The notes: generated from the letters alone by a model not told the origin. Positions 36,441 to 46,234 are shown, counted from the stretch's first letter. The stretch: DNA of 64,000 nt from Bacteroidota bacterium (GCA_018267925.1 JAFDXO010000024.1:23303-87302), one strand, 5' to 3'. Program-made: numbers and translations.

Positions 36441-36577
36441 TACAGGAAAGAAAATTTCCTCAATCTGTTTGGCTAAGTAAGTAGCAATAAAATCTCTTGT
36501 ATATTTTTTGCTGAAACATAGGCTGGGCAATACTTTGACACAAAAAGGAGCTTACCTTCCGACTAATTATTGCAAAA

Positions 36578-36606
36578 AGAGAAGAGGCAGATTTTATTCT
36601 GCCTCT
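36578..36606 (-). terminator. Terminator of the nfu gene
   Basis: On the minus strand a 9-bp perfect hairpin (AGAGGCAGA / TCTGCCTCT, 6-nt loop) overlaps the nfu stop codon and runs into TTCTCTTTTT. Confidence 0.7.
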
Positions 36607-37190
36607 GCAACCACTTCTTTTACTTCCGGTATCATTCGTTTCATCATACCTTCGATACCTGCTTTTAAGGTGATCATTGATGACGGACAGCCGGAGCATG
36701 AACCTTGCATCATCAATCGTACTACACCATCTTCAAACCCGCGAAAAGTGATGGCACCACCGTCCATTTCAACAGCAGGCTTCACATAGTTTTCCAATAA
36801 TTCCTTAATTCGTTTTACAACATCTGTATCGTTTTCATTCACACTATTCGAAGCAGCTTTGGGTGTCACGATCACTTCATTTTCATTGATGATAGTTTTA
36901 CCGTCTTCTAAATACCCTTTTAAAAATTCACGAACAGTTGGAATCACTTCATCCCAAGCAGTATCGGGTGTTTTGGTCAGCGTAACAAAATTGCTGGCAA
37001 TGAAAACACTTCGAATAAAAGGAAAAGCAAAAAGCTCCTTAGCAAGAGGAGAAGGCGATGCACTCGCTTCGTCCGGAAAGTCAATACTCTTACCCGGGTA
37101 CAGTAATTTGTTCGCAACGAACTTCATTGTTTCCGGATTGGGGGTCATTTCTGTATAAATACTCACAATAGCATTTCCTGTATGCAACAT
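36594..37190 (-). CDS. nfu: NifU/Nfu-type iron-sulfur cluster scaffold protein
   Basis: At 198 residues it has the Nfu N-terminal domain (EMTPNPETMKFVANKLL) and the C-terminal NifU-like domain with EMDGGAITFRGFEDGVVRLMMQGSCSGCPSS; the CxxC (about residue 169-172) holds the bridging cluster. It passes Fe-S clusters to target proteins. It is convergent with the LolC/E-like gene. Confidence 0.93.
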   Translation of the reverse strand: MLHTGNAIVSIYTEMTPNPETMKFVANKLLYPGKSIDFPDEASASPSPLAKELFAFPFIRSVFIASNFVTLTKTPDTAWDEVIPTVREFLKGYLEDGKTIINENEVIVTPKAASNSVNENDTDVVKRIKELLENYVKPAVEMDGGAITFRGFEDGVVRLMMQGSCSGCPSSMITLKAGIEGMMKRMIPEVKEVVAEAE

Positions 37191-37308
37191 ATCGCGTCCT
37201 TATTTTCCGTGCAAAGTTACTTAAAATCTATAAGCCGCTTTCAGCCTTCCACTTAATGATTTCAATAAGCGCATAGATTATTTTCATAGTCATCATCTTG
37301 TCTGTGCT

Positions 37309-39036
37309 TTATGTATTGACTATACCCATTTCTGATAATCTACTTTGCATAAATTCTCCCAGTTCTTTGACATATTCAGGTGAAAAATCAAACTGAATTC
37401 CTGCTGTGGCATAAAGCTCTTTTAGCGTTTTTGTATATCCCAGACTAAGCGCATTCATATAATTGTTTAGAGCGACTTCTCTGTTGGTGCGGTATTGTCT
37501 CCACATAGCAATAGCTCCTAATTGTGCTATGCCATATTCAATATAATAGAAGGGTACTTCAAATAGATGAAGTTGTTTTTGCCAAAAGTTTATTCGATAA
37601 GTTTCAAACTCAGTCCAATCTACCACGGCGGTGTTAAATTCATTTAAAATATTGAGCCAGTTTAACTCTCGTTCTTTTACCGAGTGTCCGGGATGAGTAT
37701 ATAGCCAATGTTGGAATTTGTCTATTGTAGCAATCCAAGGAAGCACGGAAATTACTCTTTCCATTTCATCCAGTTGTGCGCGTTGAAGATCTTGTTTGTT
37801 CTGGAAAAAAACATCCCAATATTCCATGGAAAAAAGTTCCATGCTCATGCTGGCAAGCTCTGCCATTTCCATCGGATATTCTTTAAATGCATTCAAGTCT
37901 AAGGAATGAGAAAGGAAAGAATGTATTGCATGTCCACCTTCATGCACCATTGTAATCAGGTCACCAACAGTGCCAGCGGCATTCATAAAGATGAAAGGGA
38001 CTCCTGTTTCAGCTAAAGGACAATTATAGCCTCCGGGAGCTTTCCCTATTCTGCTTTCCAAATCCATTCTGCCCATGTCAACCATTGTTTTTAGGCAATC
38101 TGAAAAATAAGGACGCAATTGGTTAAATGTCTGAATGGCTTTGTGAGATAATTCAGCACCGGTTTCAAATGGATGAAGGGGTTGCACGCCTTCCGGTTCA
38201 GCATCAGTATCCCATGGACGAAGGTTGACCAAGCCTAATCTTTTTTGTCGGTGAAGCAGTAGCTCTTTTTGAAGGGGAAGAATATGTTGTTTTACAGCTT
38301 CGTGAAATTGAAAGCAATCTTCCGGCGTATAGTCAAATCGCCCTAATTCTTTAAACTTATAATCACGATAATTGGTAAAACCGGCATTCAATGCTACTTG
38401 ATGACGCTTGGAAAGAAGTTTGTCAAATAGTTCATTAAGCTTTTCAGTGTCTTCTAATCTTCGGGTTGCTATCTTTCTAAATGCCTCTTCACGAATGGCT
38501 CGATGAGGGTTTTGAAGGAATCGTGCTGCTTGTTGTAAGGTGTATTCTTTTCCTTCCATTTCAACAGACATTTTTCCAGCAATAGCTCCATACTGTTGAG
38601 CTAATAAACTTAGATCAGCCTGAATGGAAACATTTTCTTCTCGATATAATTCTACCGAATTTTTTACGGAACGTAGATAGGGAAAATATGGGTCGTTGGG
38701 CAATTGATTGACAAAAGGACAAGCAAGCAATTTTTTATTTAGTTCAAAAAAATAGGGCTTCATGCGCGGCTCTATTTCCATGCAGTAATACGTGAAAGCC
38801 TCTTCTAATTGCGTATCTGTGGTGTCACAGGTCATTTTTATTTGCCGCCAACTGGCATCTTCACTAATGATAGACTCTAATTCTGAAAGATGATGCAACC
38901 AGGTTTTTAAATCTTCCATAGATTTTAAAACTCGGTTTTGAAGTTCTTTAAAATAGGGTTCTAAATGTTCCCAAGTTGTTACGATAAAGTCGGTAGGAAG
39001 AAATGTTCGCTGCGTTTTTTGTAGAATGGAAGACAT
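37309..39036 (-). CDS. M3-family oligoendopeptidase (PepF-like)
   Basis: At 575 residues it is an M3 zinc peptidase: the active site HEGGHAIHSFLSH (H-E-x-x-H at about residues 363-367) with the third ligand in MELASMSMELFS, and the PepF-type ends GKMSVEMEGKEYTLQQAARFLQ and YTKTLKELYATAGIQFDFSPEYV. It cleaves short peptides in the cytoplasm. The gene is alone, with a 536-bp non-coding gap upstream before radA. Confidence 0.93.
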   Translation of the reverse strand: MSSILQKTQRTFLPTDFIVTTWEHLEPYFKELQNRVLKSMEDLKTWLHHLSELESIISEDASWRQIKMTCDTTDTQLEEAFTYYCMEIEPRMKPYFFELNKKLLACPFVNQLPNDPYFPYLRSVKNSVELYREENVSIQADLSLLAQQYGAIAGKMSVEMEGKEYTLQQAARFLQNPHRAIREEAFRKIATRRLEDTEKLNELFDKLLSKRHQVALNAGFTNYRDYKFKELGRFDYTPEDCFQFHEAVKQHILPLQKELLLHRQKRLGLVNLRPWDTDAEPEGVQPLHPFETGAELSHKAIQTFNQLRPYFSDCLKTMVDMGRMDLESRIGKAPGGYNCPLAETGVPFIFMNAAGTVGDLITMVHEGGHAIHSFLSHSLDLNAFKEYPMEMAELASMSMELFSMEYWDVFFQNKQDLQRAQLDEMERVISVLPWIATIDKFQHWLYTHPGHSVKERELNWLNILNEFNTAVVDWTEFETYRINFWQKQLHLFEVPFYYIEYGIAQLGAIAMWRQYRTNREVALNNYMNALSLGYTKTLKELYATAGIQFDFSPEYVKELGEFMQSRLSEMGIVNT

Positions 39037-39421
39037 GTAATTCTTTGGTTTTTTGAAAAAGCAATAATACCGTTTTGCGGAACAAGGAAAGATGAAAAAA
39101 TGTATGACTTAAAAAAAGTAGTCTGAAAATTAAATTCAGCAAGTTTAATGATGAGCTTCGAAGGAGAAAGGGAACTTTTACATAAGTTTTTTAGTTCCTA
39201 TTGCAAGGTATATTGTTGTAATGTGTGGCAATTGGTTGGTTTCGAGTTGTTAAATTAGATTTTGTCTAATTCAGTATAGCTAAAGTACAAGGGTACTTTT
39301 GTTTGGTATATTATCCATATAGACAATAAATTATGTGGTGATAAAAAATAAAATTATAAAACAATGTAATTTTAATTTTGAATCGAGAATGAAAACCTTT
39401 TTTACTTTTCGGAGGTATCAT
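39037..39421. other. AT-rich intergenic region with two small hairpins
   Basis: No coding frame is convincing here. Two short inverted repeats are visible: AATTAGA/TCTAATT at 39253-39271 and AAAGTAC/GTACTTT at 39282-39299. Both are too weak to call as terminators. The start of the region must hold the promoter of the minus-strand M3 gene. Confidence 0.45.
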
Positions 39422-39496
39422 TACCTTTGTGTCAAGTTGTGAATTTAATGGGTTAGTAAGTAGAGCCGCCGGATTCTTCCGGTGGCTCTTTTGTTT
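39422..39496 (+). ncRNA. Candidate short transcript: promoter element plus strong terminator
   Basis: TACCTTTG (39422-39429) is an exact TAnnTTTG -7 element with a T-run about 20 nt upstream. About 35 nt later a 12-bp hairpin (39462-39489) with TTTTGTTTTTT ends the unit. A transcript of about 60 nt would have no open frame beyond three codons. It could be a small RNA or a terminated leader of radA, which begins 77 nt downstream. Confidence 0.4.
39462..39496 (+). terminator. Strong intrinsic terminator or attenuator upstream of radA
   Basis: AGAGCCGCCGGA and TCCGGTGGCTCT form a 12-bp stem (one G-U pair) with a TTCT loop, followed by TTTTGTTTTTT. No gene on the plus strand ends just before it; the M3 gene upstream is on the minus strand. 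Confidence 0.85.
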
Positions 39497-39572
39497 TTTC
39501 AGGTAATGCGAAAATCGAGTCGGAATATGTCAACTATTTCTCGGCCTCATATCTTCGTTGCAATTCTTTTTT

Positions 39573-40946
39573 ATGGCTAAAGTAAAGACTGCTTTTTTTT
39601 GTCAACAATGTGGACATGAAACGCCAAAATGGACAGGAAAATGTTCTTCTTGTGGTGCTTGGAATTCATTGGTAGAAGAATTGGTGCAGAAGGATGACAA
39701 GCTAAAGATGGAAGCTATGTGGGCTGATGCCAATCAACAAGAACACAAGCGTGCACATAAAATTGATGAAGTGGTTACGCAAGATGAAGCGAGATTTTCA
39801 ACGCCCGACCCAGAGCTGAATCGTGTGCTGGGTGGAGGTTTGGTGCCGGGATCAATTGTGTTAGTTGCCGGAGAACCGGGCATTGGAAAATCAACTTTGT
39901 TTTTGCAATGTGTTATGTTTTGGAAAAAAATGGTAACACTTTATGTCAGTGGAGAAGAAAGCGCACAACAAATAAAAATGCGTTCAGACAGAATGAAAGC
40001 ACAAAATGGCAATGTTTATTTATTGAATGCCATTGACACAACTACCATCCTTCAGGAAGTAAAGCGAATAAAGCCTAATTTAATTATTATTGATTCGATT
40101 CAAACGATCGAATCACCTTACATCGAATCAGCTGCAGGTAGTGTTTCTCAAGTGCGAGAGTGTGCAGCCGAACTTCAACGGTTTGCGAAAGTATCGGGCA
40201 TTCCCGTTGTGATTATCGGACATATTACAAAAGATGGTTCCATTGCTGGTCCAAAAATTTTAGAACACATGGTCGATACCGTACTTCAGTTTGAAGGCGA
40301 TCGGCATTATGCTTACAGAATTTTGCGAACCTTGAAAAACCGATTTGGCTCAACATCTGAATTAGGAATTTATGAAATGGTATCGCAAGGGATGCGTCCG
40401 GTTTCAAACCCTTCCGAGATTTTATTGACTCAACATGAAGAGCCTTTGAGTGGAATTGCTATTGCTGCTACCATTGAAGGGATCAGGCCGTTAATGATGG
40501 AAGTACAAGCCTTAGTTTCAACGGCTGTTTATGGTACCCCTCAGCGCACCGTGAGCGGAATGGATTTGCGCCGATTGCAATTGTTGCTTGCTGTTCTTGA
40601 AAAGCGTGGCGGATTTCAATTTGGTGCTAAAGATGTGTTTGTAAATATTGCAGGAGGTATCAAAGTTGAAGACCCTTCCATTGAATTGGCAGTAGTTTGC
40701 GCGCTGCTTTCTTCTTATGAAGACAAGGCTCTGCCATCCAATATTTGTTTTGTCGGCGAAATCGGGTTAAGTGGCGAAATCAGGGCCGTGCATAAAATTG
40801 ATCAGAGAATTGCAGAAGCCGGCAAATTAGGCATGGATGCCATTTTTATTCCAAAAGGAAATTTAAAAGGCTTACAAACAGATAAGTATTCTTTTGAAAT
40901 AAAAACAGTGAGCAAGGTGGAAGATGTTTATCGAATGTTGTTTTGA
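39573..40946 (+). CDS. radA: DNA repair protein RadA
   Basis: At 457 residues it has the three RadA parts. An N-terminal C4 zinc finger (FFCQQCGHETPKWTGKC-SSC, residues ~7-27) is followed by a RecA-like ATPase with Walker A GEPGIGKST (about 100), the RadA-specific KNRFGS motif, and a C-terminal Lon-protease-like domain (GGIKVEDPSIELAVVCALLSS). It drives branch migration in recombination. The ATG at 39573 is preferred to a TTG five codons earlier. comF follows by 18 nt. Confidence 0.96.
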   Translation: MAKVKTAFFCQQCGHETPKWTGKCSSCGAWNSLVEELVQKDDKLKMEAMWADANQQEHKRAHKIDEVVTQDEARFSTPDPELNRVLGGGLVPGSIVLVAGEPGIGKSTLFLQCVMFWKKMVTLYVSGEESAQQIKMRSDRMKAQNGNVYLLNAIDTTTILQEVKRIKPNLIIIDSIQTIESPYIESAAGSVSQVRECAAELQRFAKVSGIPVVIIGHITKDGSIAGPKILEHMVDTVLQFEGDRHYAYRILRTLKNRFGSTSELGIYEMVSQGMRPVSNPSEILLTQHEEPLSGIAIAATIEGIRPLMMEVQALVSTAVYGTPQRTVSGMDLRRLQLLLAVLEKRGGFQFGAKDVFVNIAGGIKVEDPSIELAVVCALLSSYEDKALPSNICFVGEIGLSGEIRAVHKIDQRIAEAGKLGMDAIFIPKGNLKGLQTDKYSFEIKTVSKVEDVYRMLF

Positions 40947-40964
40947 TTTTAGTATCTTTCTTCA

Positions 40965-41657
40965 ATGCAATTGGCTCGTCGTTTAATTGATGGGGTTACT
41001 TACCTGTTTTTCCCAAGGCTTTGTGCCGGATGCAACCGCCCTTTAGTTAGAAGTGAAGAGGTTATTTGTATTCGATGTGAATCTTTGATTCCATTCACAA
41101 ACTATCATCAAATAGATAGAAATGAAACAGCCATGCGTCTTTGGGGAAGATGTGCTTTTTCTCATGCTACCTCTTTAACTTATTTTTCAAAAGAAGGCTT
41201 GTTACAGCATTTAATTCACAATCTTAAATATGCCGGAAAATCAGAAACTGGTTTTTACTTAGGTAAACTTTTAGGACACGCAATCAAAGAACAAAATTGG
41301 AAAATTGACCTCATTATTCCGGTGCCATTGCATCGTAAGAAAGAGCAAATACGAGGCTACAACCAAAGTCTTCATATTTGTTTGGGAATAGCTGATATTC
41401 TTCAGATTCCGGTTGATAATACATCTGTTCATCGCAAGCGGTTTACGGAAAGTCAAACAGATAAAAACAGAGAAGAAAGATTGAAAAACGTACGGGATGC
41501 TTTCACGGTAGTAAACCCGGAAAAAATAAAGTATAAACATGTGTTGCTGGTGGATGATGTGCTAACCACAGGTGCTACAATTGAAACATGTGCAAATTGT
41601 ATTTTAAAAACTCCAGGCACGCAAATCAGCATTGCTACTTTAGCCATTGCCGGATAG
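40965..41657 (+). CDS. comF: ComF-family phosphoribosyltransferase-like protein
   Basis: At 230 residues it has an N-terminal zinc ribbon (LCAGCNRPL and ICIRCESL) and a type I phosphoribosyltransferase domain with the PRPP motif VLLVDDVLTTGAT (about residues 192-204) and the DLIIPVPLHRKKEQIRGYNQS segment. ComF is needed for DNA uptake in competent bacteria. A TATCTTTC element ends 4 nt before the ATG. Confidence 0.92.
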   Translation: MQLARRLIDGVTYLFFPRLCAGCNRPLVRSEEVICIRCESLIPFTNYHQIDRNETAMRLWGRCAFSHATSLTYFSKEGLLQHLIHNLKYAGKSETGFYLGKLLGHAIKEQNWKIDLIIPVPLHRKKEQIRGYNQSLHICLGIADILQIPVDNTSVHRKRFTESQTDKNREERLKNVRDAFTVVNPEKIKYKHVLLVDDVLTTGATIETCANCILKTPGTQISIATLAIAG

Positions 41658-41768
41658 TTTTTTATTGATGATGACATGGCTTATTGTATTTACATCATTT
41701 TAGTACTAACTTTTCGCCGATTATTAGTTACAACTTCACGAACTAACATTTTTTAAACAATTTTTCAA

Positions 41769-43004
41769 ATGAAAAAACAGGCTCTCATGGCATCTGCGCT
41801 CTTGCTTGCCGGCTCGACAGCGTTTGGTGCAGGTTTTCAAATTAATGTACAGGGGCTACGGCAAATTGCTATGGGCGGCACCGGCACCGGATGGATGTGG
41901 GACGCATCTTCCATTTTTTATAACCCCGGAGGGTTGGCAAGAATGAAAGGTATTCAGGCCTATGGTAGTGTGCAGTTTCTATTGCCCAGTACACAATATG
42001 TTGAAACACCAACCGGTTCTTACAGTGCACGCACACAATCGCAAGTGTTCACGCCATTCAATCTTTATGTAGGTGGCAGACTGCGAGAAAATGGGAAATT
42101 AGCAATTGGGTTAGGTGTTTACACACCATTTGGAAGTGGAATCAAGTGGGATGATAATTGGGAAGGAAGATATTCTATTCAATCTATTAGCCTGCAATCC
42201 ATTTTCTTTCAACCAACCATAAGCTACAAACTCGGTGACATCGTAAGTTTGGGAGGAGGGTTTATTTATGCTACCGGTAATTTGAAAATGCGAAAAGCTT
42301 TACCGGTTCAAGATGTTAATGGTAAAGATGGATCGGCCGAACTGAAAGGAAATGCCAATGGAATTGGTTTGAATTTAGGTATTCATATCAAGCCAAGCGA
42401 ATCACTTCAAATCGGTATCAGCTATCGGTCTCAGGTTAACATGACCGTTAAAAGTGGAACTGCTTCATTTGTAGTGCCTAATTCCTTGGCTTCTAACTTC
42501 CCTAACACTAATTTTCGTGCGGAACTTCCGTTACCTCAAGTGCTTTCTGTAGGAATTGGGATTCGTCCAATTCCCCAACTTACACTAACTGCCGAAGCTA
42601 ATTGGGTGGGGTGGAATGCGTATGACACACTTCGCTTCACCTATGAAAAAACAACGCCAGCCTTGCAAAACACAAAGGCTCCCAGAAACTATAAAAATAC
42701 AGTTGCTGTTCGCTTTGGAGCTAACTATAAAGTAACAGATGGCTTTGCACTGATGGCTGGTGCTGCTTATGATCCTTCTCCTGTTGTGAATGGTTATGTT
42801 TCTCCCGATTTGCCGGATGCTGATCGAGTAGTCTTAAGTGCCGGTTTTTCTTGGAAGCCGGTTTCCAAACTCACTATTTTGGGAGCCATTGAATTTGGTA
42901 ACTCTGTAAAACGTGAAGCTCAATACATCCCGGATAATTTCAACGGTACTTATCAAACAAAAGCAGTGATTCCTTGCATTGGTCTTACTTATGATTTTAG
43001 ATAA
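41769..43004 (+). CDS. FadL/OmpP1/TodX-type outer membrane transport protein
   Basis: At 411 residues it has a signal peptide (cleaved near STAFGAG) and the FadL opening GFQINVQGLRQIAMGGTGTGWMWDASSIFYNPGGLA, then amphipathic beta strands ending in aromatic GLTYDFR. The family takes up hydrophobic compounds such as long-chain fatty acids across the outer membrane. The next gene starts 31 nt downstream and encodes a possible lipase or esterase, so the two may act together on lipid substrates. Confidence 0.9.
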   Translation: MKKQALMASALLLAGSTAFGAGFQINVQGLRQIAMGGTGTGWMWDASSIFYNPGGLARMKGIQAYGSVQFLLPSTQYVETPTGSYSARTQSQVFTPFNLYVGGRLRENGKLAIGLGVYTPFGSGIKWDDNWEGRYSIQSISLQSIFFQPTISYKLGDIVSLGGGFIYATGNLKMRKALPVQDVNGKDGSAELKGNANGIGLNLGIHIKPSESLQIGISYRSQVNMTVKSGTASFVVPNSLASNFPNTNFRAELPLPQVLSVGIGIRPIPQLTLTAEANWVGWNAYDTLRFTYEKTTPALQNTKAPRNYKNTVAVRFGANYKVTDGFALMAGAAYDPSPVVNGYVSPDLPDADRVVLSAGFSWKPVSKLTILGAIEFGNSVKREAQYIPDNFNGTYQTKAVIPCIGLTYDFR

Positions 43005-43035
43005 CTTTTTTGAACAAACAAAAATATTTACAACG

Positions 43036-44358
43036 ATGAAAAAGTCTCTTGTCTTTATATCAGGCCTTGCAATTTTAGCATCCTGCAAACCTAATTTACA
43101 TTCTAATACACCTACGGCAAATGGGTTGAACTTTAGTAATTATGTTGCCGTTGGAAACTCCTTAACAGCAGGTTATGCAGATGGCTCCCTGTATCGAAGT
43201 GGGCAGCAAAATTCTTATCCCGTTATGTTGTCCGGACAATTTAGCTTGTTTGGTGCAACGAATTTTAAAGTGCCTTTCATGCCGGGTGAATATGGTTATC
43301 CTTCGCCCAAATTAGTATTGGGATATACTACAGACTGTAAAGGAGTTACATCTCTTTCGCCCGTGCCATATTCTGGCGTGGCTGATACAGCTGGCAGTAA
43401 TACCAATATCTCAGCGCAAGGCCCATTTAATAATTTCGGAATACCCGGAATTCGTGCGGTAGATTATCTTTCAGCAGGATATGCCGTTATCGCATCTTCA
43501 CTTGGCGCACCTTATGCAGCTCGTATCTTCAGTGATCCTTATGCTCGTCCGCTTGATGAATTGAAACGCAATAACCCCACCTTTTTTACTTTGTGGTTAG
43601 GAAGCAATGATGTATTGGGATATGCTACTTCTGGAGGTGAAGGAAGCCCTATACCTAACCACCCAAACAACATCTCAAGTTTTGCCAATTTTCGGGATGG
43701 ATGGGATTCTACTTTTGCCGTTTTACTTCGCAATGGTGCAAAAGGCGTAGTGATGAACATCCCGGATGTTACCAGTATCCCTTTCTTTACTACGGTTCCA
43801 GCTAATGGATTGCCATTGGACACTTCAAGCGCAGCACAATTAAATGCTGCTTATGCAGGTTCGGGAATGACTTTTCATACGGGTAATAATTTCTTTGTTA
43901 TTCAAGATGTGTCTTCACCCATTGGTCGTCGTCAAATCAAATCAGATGAACTGATATTGCTGACTTTACCGCAAGATTCAGTGAAGTGTGCAGGATGGGG
44001 AACTTTGAAGCCAATTCCCCAAAAATATATTTTGACTACTCAAGAAATTCAAAACATCGTAACTGCTACCAATGCTTTTAATCAACACATTGCAGACATG
44101 GCAGTTGCCAAAAACATTCCTTTGGTTGATATGAATGCATATTTGAAAACAATTTCTTCCGGAATCATGTTCAATGGCGTAAATTTCAATACTAAGTTTG
44201 TAACAGGTGGTGCCTTTTCTTTAGATGGTGTACACTTAACACCAAGAGGATATGCACTGGTTGCCAATCAAATTCTACAGACAATCAACACTTACTACAA
44301 GTCCACCATTCCATTTATTGATGTAAATAAGTATGTAGGTATTCGCTTCCCAATGTAA
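43036..44358 (+). CDS. SGNH/GDSL-hydrolase lipoprotein
   Basis: About 440 residues with a lipoprotein signal ending in AILASCKPN. The SGNH blocks are in order: VAVGNSLTAGYADG (block I with the nucleophile Ser), FGIPGIRAVDYL (block II), LWLGSNDVLGYA (block III) and SLDGVHLTPRGYALVANQI (block V with Asp and His). This suggests an outer-membrane-anchored esterase or lipase. The ATG at 43036 directly precedes the signal; the frame is open upstream into the porin gene. Confidence 0.9.
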   Translation: MKKSLVFISGLAILASCKPNLHSNTPTANGLNFSNYVAVGNSLTAGYADGSLYRSGQQNSYPVMLSGQFSLFGATNFKVPFMPGEYGYPSPKLVLGYTTDCKGVTSLSPVPYSGVADTAGSNTNISAQGPFNNFGIPGIRAVDYLSAGYAVIASSLGAPYAARIFSDPYARPLDELKRNNPTFFTLWLGSNDVLGYATSGGEGSPIPNHPNNISSFANFRDGWDSTFAVLLRNGAKGVVMNIPDVTSIPFFTTVPANGLPLDTSSAAQLNAAYAGSGMTFHTGNNFFVIQDVSSPIGRRQIKSDELILLTLPQDSVKCAGWGTLKPIPQKYILTTQEIQNIVTATNAFNQHIADMAVAKNIPLVDMNAYLKTISSGIMFNGVNFNTKFVTGGAFSLDGVHLTPRGYALVANQILQTINTYYKSTIPFIDVNKYVGIRFPM

Positions 44359-44384
44359 GTTTGAAAAAGTAACAATTTATGAAT

Positions 44385-44420
44385 AATAGAGGCTGCCTCA
44401 TCTAAGAGGCAGCCTCTATT
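44385..44420 (+). terminator. Bidirectional-type hairpin between convergent genes
   Basis: A 15-bp perfect inverted repeat (AATAGAGGCTGCCTC / GAGGCAGCCTCTATT) with a 6-nt loop lies between the SGNH and PfkB stops. The T runs on either side are short, so it may serve both strands. Confidence 0.75.
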
Positions 44421-44442
44421 TATGTTGAAAATTTCGAAGAAT

Positions 44443-45366
44443 TTATACGAGATTTATTTCAAAATTGACCAGATCAACAAATTGACCAATCCGAGTTTCA
44501 ATATCTTCACGAGAAATCTCTTGAAGTCGTAATGGTCCAAATTTTTCTACACAAAAGCTTGCCATAGCTGATCCTACAATAATTGCTGTTTTCATGTTTT
44601 CAAAAGAAATGTCTTTAGAGCTGGCAAGATGCCCGATAAAACCTCCGGCAAATGTATCGCCGGCGCCGGTTGGGTCATAAACATCATCAAGAGGCAATGC
44701 AGGGGCAAAGAAAACTTCACGCCCATGAAACAATAAAGCACCGTGCTCTCCCTTTTTGATAATTAAAAATTGAGGCCCCATTGCTTGAATTTTAGCAGCA
44801 GCTTTTACTAATGAATATTCACCACTTAATTGTCGTGCTTCACTATCATTCACTAATAATACATCCACCATGCCTATTGCTTGCTTTAGCTCGTCCAATG
44901 CTGTTTCCATCCAAAAATTCATGGTGTCCATAACAATCAACTTTGGGCGCTTCTTTAGTTGGTTAATAACACTGATTTGTACAGCCGGTACTAAATTTCC
45001 AAGCATCAAAAATTCACAATCTTGATAGCTTGCTGGAAGTTTAGGGTTGAACTGAGACAATACGTTTAGATCGGTAACTAAGGTGTCACGGGTATTCATG
45101 TCCATGTGGTATCTTCCACTCCAGAAAAAACTTTTGCCATCTTTCACTACTTCAACACCTTCAAATTGTACACCTCTATGTTGCAATCTCAGAATTTCTT
45201 CTTGAGGAAAATCGCCTCCAATGATGGAAACTTGCTTAATGGGTTGTGTGAAGTTTGAAGCAGACCACGCAACATACGTTGCTGACCCTCCAATAATGCG
45301 ATCAACTTTTCCAAAAGGGGTTTCCAAAGCATCAAAAGCCATGGTTCCGACCACTATCAAAGACAT
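44443..45366 (-). CDS. PfkB-family carbohydrate/nucleoside kinase
   Basis: About 307 residues. It has PfkB signature 1 (RIIGGSATYVAWSASNF) and signature 2 (DDVYDPTGAGDTFAGGFIGHLA) with the catalytic Asp in GAGDTF. The family phosphorylates sugars or nucleosides such as ribose and adenosine; the substrate is not clear. ATG at 45364-45366 (MSLIVVGTMAFD) is preferred to one eight codons upstream. It diverges from the MurU-like gene. Confidence 0.9.
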   Translation of the reverse strand: MSLIVVGTMAFDALETPFGKVDRIIGGSATYVAWSASNFTQPIKQVSIIGGDFPQEEILRLQHRGVQFEGVEVVKDGKSFFWSGRYHMDMNTRDTLVTDLNVLSQFNPKLPASYQDCEFLMLGNLVPAVQISVINQLKKRPKLIVMDTMNFWMETALDELKQAIGMVDVLLVNDSEARQLSGEYSLVKAAAKIQAMGPQFLIIKKGEHGALLFHGREVFFAPALPLDDVYDPTGAGDTFAGGFIGHLASSKDISFENMKTAIIVGSAMASFCVEKFGPLRLQEISREDIETRIGQFVDLVNFEINLV

Positions 45367-45436
45367 AGATGAATTGTTTTTTGCTTGCAAAGGTAAACGC
45401 TTACAACTTCAACATGATTTTTCTTTTTTCATGAGA

Positions 45437-45464
45437 TTGTTGGGCACTTATTCGGTTAATTTTG
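45437..45464 (+). promoter_or_regulatory. Probable promoter of the MurU-like gene
   Basis: TTG at 45437-45439 and TAATTTTG at 45457-45464 (exact TAnnTTTG) are separated by 17 nt and lie 43 nt before the ATG at 45508. Confidence 0.45.
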
Positions 45465-45507
45465 TAATGAAAGAGGTAGAATATTTATAAAGCCAAAGAT
45501 TCCTTTA

Positions 45508-46227
45508 ATGAAAGCTATGATTTTTGCTGCCGGCTTGGGCAGTAGGTTGAAACCCTTTACAGATCAACATCCTAAGGCTTTAGCAGAAGTTAATGGACAC
45601 ACATTGCTCGAGCTTTCTATTCGATATTTGCAACATTTTGGAATTGAAGACGTGATTGTTAATGTGCATCATTTTGCAGATCAAATTGAGCAAGTACTTA
45701 ATGACAATAATGGTTTTGGCAGTTGGGTTAGTATCTCTGATGAACGTAGCGAAGTGTTAGAAACAGGTGGTGGATTGAAAAAAGCAGCAAATTATTTTCA
45801 AGATGAAGAAGATTTTGTTGTCCTTAATGTAGATGTGCTTACTAATCTTGACCTGGATCGGTTAATAACCGCACATCGAAAGTTTAAAGCCATTGGTACA
45901 CTTGCAGTCATGAAACGTGATTCCACTCGTCAATTGCTTTTTGACGATTCAATGGTTTTATGCGGCTGGCAAAATATACAAACAGGGCAACAGCGCCTTT
46001 CTATGGAAGCTAAGTCCCTTCACTCGTATGCTTTTTCTGGTATTCAAGTGCTTTCACCAAAGATTTTTGAGATGCCATTTGAAGGGAAATTTTCAATGAT
46101 TGATGTTTATCTTCACTTTGCGAAATTTGCCACAGTAAAGGGTTTCGATCATTCTGGCAATATTTTTATAGACGTAGGTAAGCCGGAGTCGTTAGCGCAG
46201 GCTGCTTATTTATTTGACCGACTTTGA
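45508..46227 (+). CDS. MurU/ManC-like sugar-1-phosphate nucleotidyltransferase
   Basis: At 239 residues it is a single-domain nucleotidyltransferase: MIFAAGLGSRLKPFTDQHPKAL signature, metal-binding VLNVDVLTNLD, and FIDVGKPESLAQA near the end. Size and pattern fit MurU, which makes UDP-MurNAc from MurNAc-1-phosphate in peptidoglycan recycling, the step after AmgK. The AmgK-like domain of this genome sits in the fusion at 19271. The 7-nt gap to the zeta-like kinase suggests cotranscription. Confidence 0.82.
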   Translation: MKAMIFAAGLGSRLKPFTDQHPKALAEVNGHTLLELSIRYLQHFGIEDVIVNVHHFADQIEQVLNDNNGFGSWVSISDERSEVLETGGGLKKAANYFQDEEDFVVLNVDVLTNLDLDRLITAHRKFKAIGTLAVMKRDSTRQLLFDDSMVLCGWQNIQTGQQRLSMEAKSLHSYAFSGIQVLSPKIFEMPFEGKFSMIDVYLHFAKFATVKGFDHSGNIFIDVGKPESLAQAAYLFDRL

Positions 46228-46234
46228 TTTACCA

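Noticed and set aside
39253..39299. Two small hairpins as terminators
   Set aside because: Stems are 7 bp and AT-rich with no clean T run, and no gene ends nearby on either strand.
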